Shown here: in pieces, positions 1 through 6,241 of the stretch
Position numbering within the stretch: the stretch's first letter is position 1
How the letters are laid out: the number at the start of each line of letters is the position of its first letter
Assembly: GCA_021800645.1 (NCBI GenBank)
Contig: JAJYYT010000035.1
Location: forward strand, 1 to 11,272
Direction: 5' to 3'
DNA length: 11,272 bases
Source of the DNA: Actinomycetes bacterium
Lineage (GTDB): Bacteria; Actinomycetota; Acidimicrobiia; Acidimicrobiales; RAAP-2
The notes under the pieces: model-generated
The model's input: the letters and a program-made list of their open reading frames with translations, nothing else
Databases searched by the model: none
Told to the model about the DNA's origin: nothing
Translations under genes and position numbers: made by a program

Positions 1-1
1 G

Positions 2-1408
2 TCGCCCGATGGCTCCCCGCCGTTGCTGGCGCTCGTGGGGGCCGGGCTCGGCGTGCACTGCCTCGACGGCACCGAGCGACCCTACGTGGACCTCGACTGC
101 GCTGCCTCGACTCCCGCCTCCGCCGCCGTCGCCGCACAGATCGGCGATTTCCTCCCGAGGTACTCGAGCGTCCACAGGGGTGCGGGGTTCAAGTCGAGGA
201 CCTCGACCGCCGCGTACGAGGCGGCCCGTCTACTCATGCTGCGCCACGTCGGCCGCGAGGGCTCCGGCGACACGGCGATCATCTGCCGGAACACCACCGA
301 GGCGCTGAACCATCTCGCCTTCCGACTTCGCCTCGACCCTGACGACGTGGTGCTCACCACCGTCGTCGAGCACCACGCGAACCTGCTGCCATGGGCCAGG
401 TACGCGCACCGACGGCACGTCGAGTGCGGGACGGACGGCGTGTTCGACCTGAGCGACGTGGTGGCCGCGCTCGACATGGCGCCTGTTCCAAAGGTGCTCG
501 CGATCACCGGAGCTTCCAACGTCACGGGGTGGCTGCCGCCGATCGCCGAGATCTGTGCGGCAGCCCACGCACGCGGCGTCCCGGTCGTCCTCGACGCAGC
601 CCAGCTCGCGCCGCACCGTCCGGTACCACGGGGTGCCGATGGCACAGCCGGGCCCGACTTCATCGCCTGGAGCGGCCACAAGATGTACGCCCCGTTCGGC
701 GCGGGCGCGCTCGTCGGACCGGCGACTGCGTTCGCCGATGGGGAGCCGTTCCTCGCCGGCGGAGGCGCGGTCGAGCTGGTCGACCTGGACGAGGTGCTGT
801 GGACGGACCCGCCCGAACGCGAGGAGGCCGGCTCACCGAACGTCGTGGGCGCGGTCGCCTTGGGCGCGGCGATCGAGGAGCTCGCCCGGCTCGGATGGGA
901 CGCGATCGAGCGTCACGAGACCGTGCTCGCGACGCGCCTTCGCGGGGGGCTCGGCGCCATGGACGGCGTCCATCTTCTCGGGCCCTCCTCGGACACCGAG
1001 ACGCTCGCCGTCGCGACGTTCACCGTCGAAGGCATGCACCACGGCCTCGTCGCGGCCCGCCTGGCGGCGGAGTTCGGCATCGGCGTGCGACACGGGTGCT
1101 TCTGCGCGCACCCCTACCTGACCCGGCTTCTCGGCCTTGGTGCAGAGCACCTCGAGACGGCGAGATCCCAGGTCAGGCGCGGCGACCACCGCCACATCCC
1201 TGGCGCGGTGCGCGCCAGTGCCGGGCTCGGGACGACGCTCGACGACGTGGAGAGGTTCCTGGACGCGTTGCGGGCCGTGCTCTCAGGGGCGCCCCCGCCG
1301 GTGGAGTACTTCCAAGACAGCGCCACCGGCGACTTCTTCCCGGCGACCGACGATGCCGCATGGTGGGCACCGACCCGCAACGCCAGCGGAGGTTGCGCGC
1401 GCGGGTAG
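2..1408 (+). CDS. Class V aminotransferase / cysteine desulfurase-like PLP enzyme (5' partial)
   Basis: A fold-type I PLP enzyme related to cysteine desulfurases and selenocysteine lyases, which take sulfur from cysteine and leave alanine; the true substrate is not known. Numbered from a TTG codon at 23, the cofactor lysine is K220 in WSGHKMY, preceded by VVLDAAQLAPH (188-198), where the aspartate contacts the PLP ring nitrogen. The N-terminal YSSVHRGAGFKS (47-58) is typical of this family. The mobile-loop region reads RHGCFCAHP (356-364), with two cysteines (C359, C361) at the place where desulfurases keep their catalytic cysteine. The frame stays open to the window edge (2-22), so the start is either TTG 23 or just outside; I report it as 5' partial. 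The visible 461+ residues are close to full family length plus a C-terminal tail rich in Trp, Ala and Gly. No neighbouring Fe-S assembly gene is visible, so a SufS role is not supported. Confidence 0.88.
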   Translation, partial: SPDGSPPLLALVGAGLGVHCLDGTERPYVDLDCAASTPASAAVAAQIGDFLPRYSSVHRGAGFKSRTSTAAYEAARLLMLRHVGREGSGDTAIICRNTTEALNHLAFRLRLDPDDVVLTTVVEHHANLLPWARYAHRRHVECGTDGVFDLSDVVAALDMAPVPKVLAITGASNVTGWLPPIAEICAAAHARGVPVVLDAAQLAPHRPVPRGADGTAGPDFIAWSGHKMYAPFGAGALVGPATAFADGEPFLAGGGAVELVDLDEVLWTDPPEREEAGSPNVVGAVALGAAIEELARLGWDAIERHETVLATRLRGGLGAMDGVHLLGPSSDTETLAVATFTVEGMHHGLVAARLAAEFGIGVRHGCFCAHPYLTRLLGLGAEHLETARSQVRRGDHRHIPGAVRASAGLGTTLDDVERFLDALRAVLSGAPPPVEYFQDSATGDFFPATDDAAWWAPTRNASGGCARG

Positions 1409-1745
1409 CCCCCTCGTCCGAACCAGCTCTGAGCCGAACAGAGATGCGTAAGTAGTGCGGGTCCATGAGCGCGCCGGGTCGGGGTGCGTGGAAGAGCCCC
1501 GTTCAGGCCGAGGGCCTGACGATGAGCAGCAGGCTCAGGTTGCGGGTCTGAGGGTGGCCTCGTGGCCAAGAGCCGTGAGCTGACGGATGAGCTCGCGGGT
1601 ACGGGGTCCTTGTCGCCTTCAGCATTCCGGTCCGCTTCACAAGCCTCGAGCCCGCAGGGTCCGAAAGTCCGTTCAGACAGGTCATGTTGCGTGACACTCG
1701 TCGATCAGATCGCCCGAGACCCCCTGCCGGCGGATGCTCGTGAAC
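1409..1745. other. Gene-free stretch with possible decayed IS sequence
   Basis: No intact gene is supported here. On the minus strand the three frames give short pieces with a transposase-tail flavour, for instance ELIRQLTALGHEATLRPA in the frame that ends near 1500, but none is long enough to assign to a family. The GC-rich composition lets random frames stay open. I found no tRNA, terminator or convincing inverted repeat. It lies between the PLP enzyme and a recognisable transposase relic, and is best read as further eroded insertion-sequence DNA. Confidence 0.4.
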
Positions 1746-2039
1746 GCCACCGGCGTCGATGGGATCCTTCAGGAACACACTCCCTCGCACTAGCGGAGGC
1801 GTGGCGCGATCTGCCCAGTGCCCACGCCAGAGCTCGTGACCGATCGCTATCGGGTCGTAGCCGGCGTCGAAGACGAACGGTGGGACCTCGCCGCTCTCAG
1901 CGAGCAGTCCGACAAGCCGGCGGACCACAGGCTCAAACGGCTACGCCACGAGCTGATCGGTTTGCCGCGCGAACCGGCCGGAGAGGAGGTGGTCCCAGAG
2001 GCTGACCGCCGCCGCGTAGCACCATGAACCAGAGCCTTC
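1746..2039 (-). pseudogene. Relic of an IS transposase (FVFDAGYDP type), frameshifted and truncated
   Basis: Two minus-strand frames carry consecutive pieces of one transposase. The upstream piece (about 2039-1944) ends GSWCYAAAVSLWDHLLSG...TDQLVA and then stops. The downstream piece (from 1928) continues VRRLVGLLAESGEVPPFVFDAGYDP and ends near VRGSVFLKDPIDAGG (about 1746). The order and content match the core of actinobacterial DDE transposases in which V-F-D-A-G-Y-D surrounds a catalytic aspartate and is followed by a VR...R.VFY.DP segment. At least one frame change separates the halves, and both the start and the C-terminal third are missing or unreadable, so it cannot make an active enzyme. 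It ends 60 bp upstream of the VapC gene. Family assignment is from memory of motif patterns; a profile search would be needed to name the IS family. Confidence 0.65.
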
Positions 2040-2062
2040 GTCTGCAGCTTGTTGCACCGGAC

Positions 2063-2093
2063 TTGGGACGCCGCCGGGATACTTTCGTATGAT
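2063..2093 (+). promoter_or_regulatory. Predicted leaderless promoter of the VapC-like gene
   Basis: A TATGAT -10 box (2088-2093) differs from TATAAT at one base and lies six bases before the GTG at 2100. A possible -35, TTGGGA, sits at 2063-2068 with a 19-bp spacer, which is longer than ideal. No Shine-Dalgarno sequence precedes the GTG, so transcription probably begins at or next to the start codon. Confidence 0.55.
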
Positions 2094-2099
2094 CGCTGC

Positions 2100-2504
2100 G
2101 TGGCCCGCTATGTCGTTGACGCGCCGACCTTGCTCCATCTGGTTGACCACGATCTGCTGCCAGCGCCGAGTCATCAGCTCGTGGCACCGAATTCGATCAG
2201 AAGCGAGGCACTGCAGCTGTTGCTGCGGGACGTCCGTAGTGGAAAGCGCAGCGAGCGAGACGCATTGAAGGTGCACGAACGAATCACGGAGACCAAGATC
2301 CGGCTACTGGGGGATCGGGTTTCGCGCAGCACGGCTTGGCGTATCGCTCGTGAGCATGACTGGGACAACCTTCGCGATGCGGAATACTTGGCTATCACCA
2401 GGCTGCAGGCCGACGCCTTGGTAACCGTGGACCCGACGTTGGCTTCAACGGCGGGCGCCGTCGTTCCGGTCGCACCGCTAGAAGCACTCTTGCGCGCCGA
2501 GTAG
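2100..2504 (+). CDS. PIN-domain ribonuclease, VapC-like toxin without a visible antitoxin
   Basis: A 134-residue PIN-domain protein, the size of VapC toxins, which cleave specific RNAs in a Mg2+-dependent way and are normally held in check by a VapB antitoxin. All four acidic active-site positions can be seen: D7 in YVVDAP, E36 in IRSEAL, D93 in LRDAEYLAI and D111 in LVTVDPTL. The RDAEYLAI segment is very typical. I chose GTG 2100 over the in-frame TTG at 2049 because the protein then starts one strand before the first aspartate and because a TATGAT box lies just upstream. No antitoxin frame precedes it; the upstream 60 bp belong to a transposase relic side. Codon use is less GC-biased than in neighbouring genes (AGA, GGA, AAT, CAT, GTT occur), which with flanking IS relics suggests horizontal acquisition. 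The fold call is firm; the toxin role is inferred. Confidence 0.85.
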   Translation: MARYVVDAPTLLHLVDHDLLPAPSHQLVAPNSIRSEALQLLLRDVRSGKRSERDALKVHERITETKIRLLGDRVSRSTAWRIAREHDWDNLRDAEYLAITRLQADALVTVDPTLASTAGAVVPVAPLEALLRAE

Positions 2505-2518
2505 CCAAAGGAGCCGTC

Positions 2519-2785
2519 CTAGAGAACGGGCATCGTCGAGGATCGCCTGACTCGTCGGTCCAACGTACCGGCATCGACCGTCCCGCGCTGGCAAAAGAAC
2601 TTCGAGGTTGGGCTGCTTTGGGTGGCGTAGTTGTCGAGCACGAGGCGGCCAGCAGGGTCATCGGGGACTTCCCCGTCGATCTGGATCGTGAACGAGTGCC
2701 TCTCTTGTGCCACGGGGTGGAGAGCCTCGCAGTGATCGTGCTCACGTTCGCAACCAGACGGCCTCGTGGTGAAGGGCGCCCGCAA
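2519..2785 (-). pseudogene. Relic of an IS630-type transposase
   Basis: A minus-strand fragment contains IQIDGEVPDDPAGRLVLDNYAT (only the core LVLDNYAT, 2621-2644, need be compared) followed by SSPTSKFF. In intact IS630-family transposases the corresponding text is an IDxxVPxxLxxHLxxDNYATHK segment, where the aspartate before NYAT is catalytic. Here the expected His after NYAT is Gln, the downstream HFTPT..WLNQVERWF block with the final catalytic Glu is absent, and everything upstream of about residue 20 is missing. It is therefore a dead internal fragment. It lies just downstream of the VapC-like gene and, with the relic upstream, brackets that gene. The call depends on a short motif, so confidence is moderate. 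Confidence 0.6.
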
Positions 2786-2810
2786 GCAGCTCCTGGCCGA
2801 TGGCGAGGGC

Positions 2811-2816
2811 TATCCT
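2811..2816 (+). promoter_or_regulatory. Predicted -10 box of the SdpI-like gene (leaderless)
   Basis: TATCCT is separated by seven bases (CGTGCAC) from the ATG at 2824. No -35 stands out and no Shine-Dalgarno sequence is present. This spacing decides the start in favour of 2824 rather than the in-frame ATG at 2800, which would lie upstream of the box. Confidence 0.5.
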
Positions 2817-2823
2817 CGTGCAC

Positions 2824-3165
2824 ATGTCAGGCGCAACCAAGACCGGATTCGCCGGAGCGACGTTGATCGCGCTTGGGCGCATGGCCGCAATGGGGAAATT
2901 GCCCAGGAATCCTTTTGCGGGAATACGAATTCCATCCACGATGCGCAGCGACGAGGCGTGGAGCGCTGGACATCGGGCGGCAGCTTCCGCGCTGACGGCT
3001 GCGGGTGTAGGTCCGGTCGCGATCGCAGTGATCGTTGGAGCGAGCAGGCCCCGTCCCGAGACGCAGCGAACCGTTCTCCGCATTGCCAACATGTGGCTCG
3101 TCGGATGGATCGGCATCGCAGTGCTCCAGGCTCGCCAGGCGGCTCGAACAGCCACCCCCGGTTGA
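2824..3165 (+). CDS. SdpI-like small integral membrane protein
   Basis: A 113-residue protein with about three hydrophobic stretches: roughly 8-23, 55-73 and 84-103. Between the first and second lies GIRIPSTMRSDEAWSAGH (33-50), which resembles the SdpI/YhfL family signature of G-(I/Y)-R-T-P-x-(T/S)-x-x-S-x-x-x-W-x-x-x-(N/H). SdpI of Bacillus is an immunity protein and signal transducer against the SDP toxin; most actinobacterial relatives have no known role. The protein is probably in the cytoplasmic membrane. The ATG at 2824 was chosen because of the TATCCT box seven bases upstream; ATG 2800 would add eight residues. It is followed, after 104 bp, by a phosphotransferase gene on the same strand. 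The family call rests on the motif and membrane pattern and is probable; function as an immunity factor is only a possibility. Confidence 0.72.
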   Translation: MSGATKTGFAGATLIALGRMAAMGKLPRNPFAGIRIPSTMRSDEAWSAGHRAAASALTAAGVGPVAIAVIVGASRPRPETQRTVLRIANMWLVGWIGIAVLQARQAARTATPG

Positions 3166-3254
3166 GCGGCGGATCCTGGCCCGCCGACGCCTACACCCGG
3201 GAACTTCGTCAGACGACCTGGTTCAGGACCCAGGGACGGCTCACGGATGGCGCC

Positions 3255-3259
3255 AGGAG
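3255..3259 (+). promoter_or_regulatory. Shine-Dalgarno site of the phosphotransferase gene
   Basis: AGGAG lies ten bases before the first of two adjacent ATG codons (3270, 3273). It is one of the few clear Shine-Dalgarno sites on the + strand here, and it decides the start of this gene in a reading frame that is open much further upstream. Confidence 0.55.
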
Positions 3260-3269
3260 CTGCGCGGTC

Positions 3270-4184
3270 ATGATGCACGACGATGAGATCGAGATCTCCG
3301 CGGGCATCGTGAGCGAGCTCGTTCGGAGCCAGTTCCCGCAGTGGGCGCACCAGCCGGTGCGACGCGTCCGTTCCGGCGGCACCGTCAATGCGATCTTCAG
3401 GATCGGTGACGCTCTTGCAGCCCGATTCCCAATCCGACCGGCTGAGCCCGACGAGGTCCGCGAGCTCCTCGAAGCCGAGGCTCGAGCGGGCAAGGCGTTC
3501 GCTCGGCACTCCACGGTCCCGTCTCCTGTTCCCGTCACCATCGGAGAGCCCGGGCCCCGTTACCCACTTCCGTGGTCGGTACAGACCTGGCTGCCCGGGA
3601 CGGTCGCATCCGAGACAGACCCGAGCGCGAGCATTCCGTTCGCACGAGACTTGGCGCACCTCGTTGCGACCCTTCGCACGGCCGACACGGGAGGTCGTCG
3701 TTGCGAGCGCGGGCGGCGGGGTGGAGACCTGCACGACCACGACCAGTGGGTGCAGACCTGTCTCCAACGGAGTGGGCACCTGCTCGATGTGGACCGGCTG
3801 GGTGCGCTGTGGGGCTCCTATCGCGAGCTTCCACGTGGCGCACCGGACGTGATGACCCACGGTGACCTGACCCCGCTCAACATGCTCGTCACAGGCGGTC
3901 GGCTGGTGGGTGTGCTCGACTGTGGAGGCTTCGGCCCGGCCGATCCGTCGCTCGACGTGGTCGCGGCGTGGCACCTCCTCGATGACGACCCTCGGGCGGC
4001 GTTCCGTGAGGACCTGCGGTGCGACGAGCTCGAGTGGGAACGCAGCAAGGCCTGGGCCCTCGAGCAGTCGTTGGGTGCCGTCTGGTACTACATCGAGACC
4101 AACCCCGCGATGAGTCGCATGGGTCGCCGAACGATCGACCGCATCATCACCGATTGTGATCGTGACGGCGCTGGGCAGCCGTAG
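3270..4184 (+). CDS. APH-family phosphotransferase (aminoglycoside/macrolide kinase-like)
   Basis: A 304-residue protein-kinase-fold small-molecule kinase that would transfer the ATP gamma-phosphate to a hydroxyl of its substrate. The N lobe contains VRRVRSGGTVNAIFRIGD (30-47), a glycine-rich nucleotide-binding strand pair, followed by LAARFPI with the usual Arg in place of Lys. The catalytic loop is THGDLTPLNMLV (196-207) with catalytic D199 and metal-binding N204. The second metal site is LDCGGFGPADPSLD (216-229) with D217; Cys at the next position replaces the commoner Trp, Phe or Leu. The C-terminal WALEQSLGAVWYYIETNPAMS (262-282 region) is typical of chromosomal actinobacterial members. 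The reading frame extends far upstream, but the AGGAG site and the domain boundary support ATG 3270. Antibiotic substrates are possible; many chromosomal paralogues have none known. Confidence 0.85.
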   Translation: MMHDDEIEISAGIVSELVRSQFPQWAHQPVRRVRSGGTVNAIFRIGDALAARFPIRPAEPDEVRELLEAEARAGKAFARHSTVPSPVPVTIGEPGPRYPLPWSVQTWLPGTVASETDPSASIPFARDLAHLVATLRTADTGGRRCERGRRGGDLHDHDQWVQTCLQRSGHLLDVDRLGALWGSYRELPRGAPDVMTHGDLTPLNMLVTGGRLVGVLDCGGFGPADPSLDVVAAWHLLDDDPRAAFREDLRCDELEWERSKAWALEQSLGAVWYYIETNPAMSRMGRRTIDRIITDCDRDGAGQP

Positions 4185-4429
4185 CTCTTGTGGTGTCGCG
4201 ACGACGCGTGCAATCCCGACAGGTTCGACGAGCGGGCCTCGGACCCGCATCCCCGTGGCCTCCTTCGGCCGTCATCAGAGCCAGCATGCCTGTCGTCGGG
4301 ATCAGGCCGGGGGCGTTTCGGTCACCCGCGCAACCGGCACCCCTGACGCATTGCCATGAAGACCAAGGACCAGTTCCCCCTGTTGCGCCCAGCGTCAGCG
4401 CTTCGAACCGTCTACACGGTCTGACCAGG

Positions 4430-4502
4430 TGGGCCGCCCGGGTCTCGATCCCGGCACCTTGGGATTAAAAGTCCCCTGCTCTGCCCGATGAGCTAGCGGC
4501 CC
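4430..4502 (-). tRNA. tRNA-Lys (anticodon TTT)
   Basis: A complete 73-nt cloverleaf. The acceptor stem GGGCCGC/GCGGCCC pairs at all seven positions; the D stem is GCTC/GAGC with GG in the loop; the anticodon loop is CTTTTAA with anticodon TTT (4467-4469); the T stem is CCGGG/CCCGG. The anticodon stem GGGGA/TCCCA has a G-A mismatch at its top pair. The T loop reads ATCGAGA, so position 54 is A rather than the nearly universal T. The discriminator base is A. The 3' CCA is not fully encoded (the DNA continues CCT), so it must be added after transcription. It lies 113 bp downstream of the methyltransferase gene on the same strand and has its own promoter. Confidence 0.93.
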
Positions 4503-4510
4503 GGGACTGC

Positions 4511-4541
4511 AAGATAACCCACGAGAAGACGTGCGAGACAA
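4511..4541 (-). promoter_or_regulatory. Predicted promoter of tRNA-Lys
   Basis: Read on the minus strand, TTGTCT (4541-4536) is followed after 19 bp by TATCTT (4516-4511), with eight bases to the first base of the mature tRNA. Both hexamers are good sigma-70-type matches, and the spacing implies a very short or absent 5' leader before processing. Confidence 0.55.
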
Positions 4542-4553
4542 CGCCGGGTAGCA

Positions 4554-4571
4554 CCCTGACCCTGACCCTGA
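4554..4571. repeat. Three tandem CCCTGA units
   Basis: Three exact copies of the hexamer CCCTGA lie directly behind one another upstream of the tRNA promoter and downstream of the methyltransferase stop. No function is evident; it may be simple replication slippage. Confidence 0.7.
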
Positions 4572-4615
4572 GACCCGCATAACCGGCTCACATGGCCCGC
4601 AGCGGCCGGACTTGT

Positions 4616-5281
4616 TCATTTCCTTGCGAAGACGAGCGATCCTCGCTTGGTGAGGCGCACAGGCGGCATCACGCGGTCCGCGGCCTCTGGCGAGAGGAAG
4701 TGCGATCTGCAGAAGGCGAGCACCGCCTCACGGTCGGGGAGCGTGACGAGGGGGGCGTCCCAACGTACGACCTCGACGTCGTCGAAGACCGCGGCCACGA
4801 TGTCCGGCGCATCCTCGGCGTCGAACGTCGTGGGCGGGTACCCGTCGGTCAGCTCCGGATCGCTGCGGCGGCTCGCGGTCGCCGCAGCGAACAACCCGCC
4901 GTCGCGCAACGCCCGGTGGGCCTCGTCGACTGCAGCGAGGGGATCTTCTAGGTGGTAGAGCATCCAGAGCATCGCGACCGCGCCCATCGACGCGGACGGA
5001 ACTGGCAGTGCGAGCGCATTCGCACAGACCCTGGGCCCGGAGGTGTCGCGAAGCTGGACCAGCGATGCGTCGAGCAGGACAACCGGCCAGTCTTGGGGCA
5101 ACGAGCGTCCGAGCGCGCCGGTCCCGCCTCCTACGTCGAGCACAGGCCGCGCGTCGAGCCCGACGATCCGCTGGGTGACCACCGCGAAGGGATCGACGCC
5201 CCCCAGCCATGACGTGTCGTGCGCGCGCCAGCGACCGGGGTCGCTGTCGTAGTCGTCCGGCACCCAGCGCACGTGGTTCAT
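4616..5281 (-). CDS. Class I SAM-dependent methyltransferase (Methyltransf_11 type)
   Basis: A 221-residue Rossmann-fold methyltransferase that would use S-adenosylmethionine on a small molecule. Motif I, the SAM-binding loop, is VLDVGGGTGALG (47-58). An acidic residue at the end of strand 2, D71 in VVLLDAS, would bind the ribose hydroxyls. ANALALPVPSASMGAV (87-102) is the segment that contacts adenine, and LWMLYHLEDP (105-114) followed by RDGGLF (126-131) are the usual motifs after it. The first 45 residues hold a WRAHDTSWLGGVDPF stretch that probably caps the active site. ATG 5281 was chosen because longer frames run into the divergent gene; only 38 bp separate the two starts. No Shine-Dalgarno sequence is visible. 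The family is clear; the substrate cannot be told, and no pathway neighbour helps. Confidence 0.85.
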   Translation of the reverse strand: MNHVRWVPDDYDSDPGRWRAHDTSWLGGVDPFAVVTQRIVGLDARPVLDVGGGTGALGRSLPQDWPVVLLDASLVQLRDTSGPRVCANALALPVPSASMGAVAMLWMLYHLEDPLAAVDEAHRALRDGGLFAAATASRRSDPELTDGYPPTTFDAEDAPDIVAAVFDDVEVVRWDAPLVTLPDREAVLAFCRSHFLSPEAADRVMPPVRLTKRGSLVFARK

Positions 5282-5305
5282 GGTAGGACTGCGTGCCGGG
5301 CGCGA

Positions 5306-5311
5306 TAGCCT
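5306..5311 (+). promoter_or_regulatory. Predicted -10 box of the receiver-ATPase gene (leaderless)
   Basis: TAGCCT lies eight bases before the GTG at 5320. No -35 or Shine-Dalgarno match stands out. The box sits in the 38-bp divergent intergenic gap shared with the methyltransferase, so the two transcription starts must almost overlap. Confidence 0.45.
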
Positions 5312-5319
5312 GATCCGGC

Positions 5320-6177
5320 GTGGCGCTCCGTGTGCTGCTCCTCGACGACGTTCCAGAGCTCCGTGCCGCGCTTCGGCACGCGCTCGAGCTTCGCGCCAGC
5401 TTCGTGGTGGCCGGGGAGTCGGGAGACCCCAGGACTGCCGTCGCGCTCGCACGCGAGCACCAACCGGACCTCATCGTGATCGACCTGGGCCTCTCCGACC
5501 TCGCCGGGCGTGGTGTGCTGACCAGGCTGCGCGCCGCGGCACCGGACGCGTTCGTGCTCGTCCACAGCGGCTCTCACGTGCCTGACCGAGCTGCGATCAG
5601 CCGCTCAATCGACGCGCTCGTCGACAAGTCGCAGGACAAGTCGCGGGACAAGTTGCCGGACATCGACTACGTCGTCGACCTTCTCGATGAGATCGGCAGT
5701 CGGATCCCCAAGCAGGCGACGATGCGATTCGGTCCCGACATCCACGACATCGCTCTCGCCCGGCGCTTCGTCGCGGATTGCTGTGCCGAGTGGGATCGGT
5801 CGCCGATCTGCGACGACGCGGCGATCGTCGTGTCCGAGCTCGTGGCCAACGCGCTCGTCCACACCCGATCCGCTTGCGAGATGACCGTGGGCCTTCGCGA
5901 CGACGTGCTCCGTGTCGAGGTCGTGGACCATGGGGGCGGCATGCCCGATCTCCGCGATGGTGCTGTCGGTGACGAGCGCGGGAGAGGGCTCGTGCTCGTG
6001 AGCATCCTGTGCAGCGCGTGGGGAAGCGAGCCGCGCGACGACGGGAAGTCCGTGTGGGCCGAGCTGCGCGCGGAGCCTTCGCCGGAAGACGGTCGGCGTT
6101 CGGGTGTCAGCGGTGCAGGGCGCTCGCTCTTCTTTGGTGATGGACCACGCGTGCACGTGGCCTGCACCGTCGGATGA
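5320..6177 (+). CDS. Receiver domain fused to RsbW-like HATPase_c_2 (serine kinase/anti-sigma type)
   Basis: A 285-residue two-domain signalling protein. Residues 1-105 are a response-regulator receiver with a complete phosphorylation set: acidic pair D9/D10 in LLLDDVP, phospho-acceptor D55 in VIDLGLSD, S83 in VHSGS and switch lysine K103. A short linker follows. Residues about 133-250 are a GHKL ATPase of the RsbW/SpoIIAB class, with N box SELVANALVHT (172-182), G1 box VVDHGGGMP (201-209) and G2 box GRGLVLVS (221-228). RsbW-type proteins phosphorylate anti-sigma antagonists or bind sigma factors. There is no dimerization/His phosphotransfer domain, so this is not an ordinary hybrid histidine kinase. 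The last 35 residues have no recognised domain. It is divergent from the methyltransferase; no partner sensor kinase, sigma factor or antagonist lies nearby. Receiver phosphorylation probably gates the ATPase half, an inference from architecture. Confidence 0.85.
   Translation: MALRVLLLDDVPELRAALRHALELRASFVVAGESGDPRTAVALAREHQPDLIVIDLGLSDLAGRGVLTRLRAAAPDAFVLVHSGSHVPDRAAISRSIDALVDKSQDKSRDKLPDIDYVVDLLDEIGSRIPKQATMRFGPDIHDIALARRFVADCCAEWDRSPICDDAAIVVSELVANALVHTRSACEMTVGLRDDVLRVEVVDHGGGMPDLRDGAVGDERGRGLVLVSILCSAWGSEPRDDGKSVWAELRAEPSPEDGRRSGVSGAGRSLFFGDGPRVHVACTVG
5623..5658 (+). repeat. Three imperfect 12-bp tandem repeats inside the receiver-ATPase gene
   Basis: GACAAGTCGCAG, GACAAGTCGCGG and GACAAGTTGCCG follow one another in frame and encode DKSQ-DKSR-DKLP (residues 102-113). 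The first unit contains the receiver switch lysine K103, so the repeat extends from the active-site edge into the interdomain linker. Confidence 0.85.
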
Positions 6178-6214
6178 GCGTCCTCGCCGTCGTCTCTTCA
6201 TCCGCTCGCTCCGG

Positions 6215-6220
6215 TACCCT
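6215..6220 (+). promoter_or_regulatory. Predicted -10 box upstream of the MFP mini-ORF and ABC-F gene
   Basis: TACCCT lies seven bases (CGTCGAC) before ATG 6228, the same spacing as at the other leaderless starts in this window. No good -35 is visible. The ATG it points to opens a three-codon frame rather than the ABC-F gene, which begins 14 bases further on. Confidence 0.5.
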
Positions 6221-6227
6221 CGTCGAC

Positions 6228-6239
6228 ATGTTCCCCTGA
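6228..6239 (+). CDS. Three-codon leaderless upstream mini-ORF (Met-Phe-Pro)
   Basis: ATG TTC CCC TGA stands exactly where a leaderless transcript starting seven bases after TACCCT would begin. Its stop codon is two bases from the ABC-F start codon (6242), and there is no Shine-Dalgarno sequence for that gene. The simplest reading is that ribosomes loading on the 5' end would translate Met-Phe-Pro, terminate and reinitiate. An alternative is that the transcript starts elsewhere and this is chance. The peptide itself is too short to assess by homology. Confidence 0.4.
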   Translation: MFP

Positions 6240-6241
6240 CC

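Noticed and set aside
391..1455. 354-codon plus-strand frame overlapping the first PLP enzyme
   Set aside because: It is Arg-rich frame-shifted text of the class V enzyme with no domain and no start signal.
1818..2027. 69-codon plus-strand frame resembling a possible antitoxin upstream of the VapC-like gene
   Set aside because: It would be in the right place for VapB, but it is the complement of the transposase relic, has no ribbon-helix-helix or AbrB pattern, and ends 73 bp before the toxin start rather than overlapping it.
2742..4250. 502-codon minus-strand open frame
   Set aside because: It is antisense to the SdpI-like and phosphotransferase genes, has no recognisable domain, and shows the composition of a complementary-strand artefact.
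4356..4424. 22-codon ATG frame (MKTKDQFPLL...) upstream of the tRNA on the opposite strand
   Set aside because: No Shine-Dalgarno or -10 box at a suitable distance, and nothing else supports it.
4185..4429. Search for a second tRNA or terminator between the phosphotransferase and tRNA-Lys
   Set aside because: A GGTTCGA string occurs near 4220 but is not flanked by a T stem, and only weak five-base stems are present.
6104..6241. Extended ABC-F start overlapping the end of the receiver-ATPase gene
   Set aside because: It would add 46 residues of Arg-rich text overlapping the upstream gene; the canonical ABC-F N terminus begins at ATG 6242.
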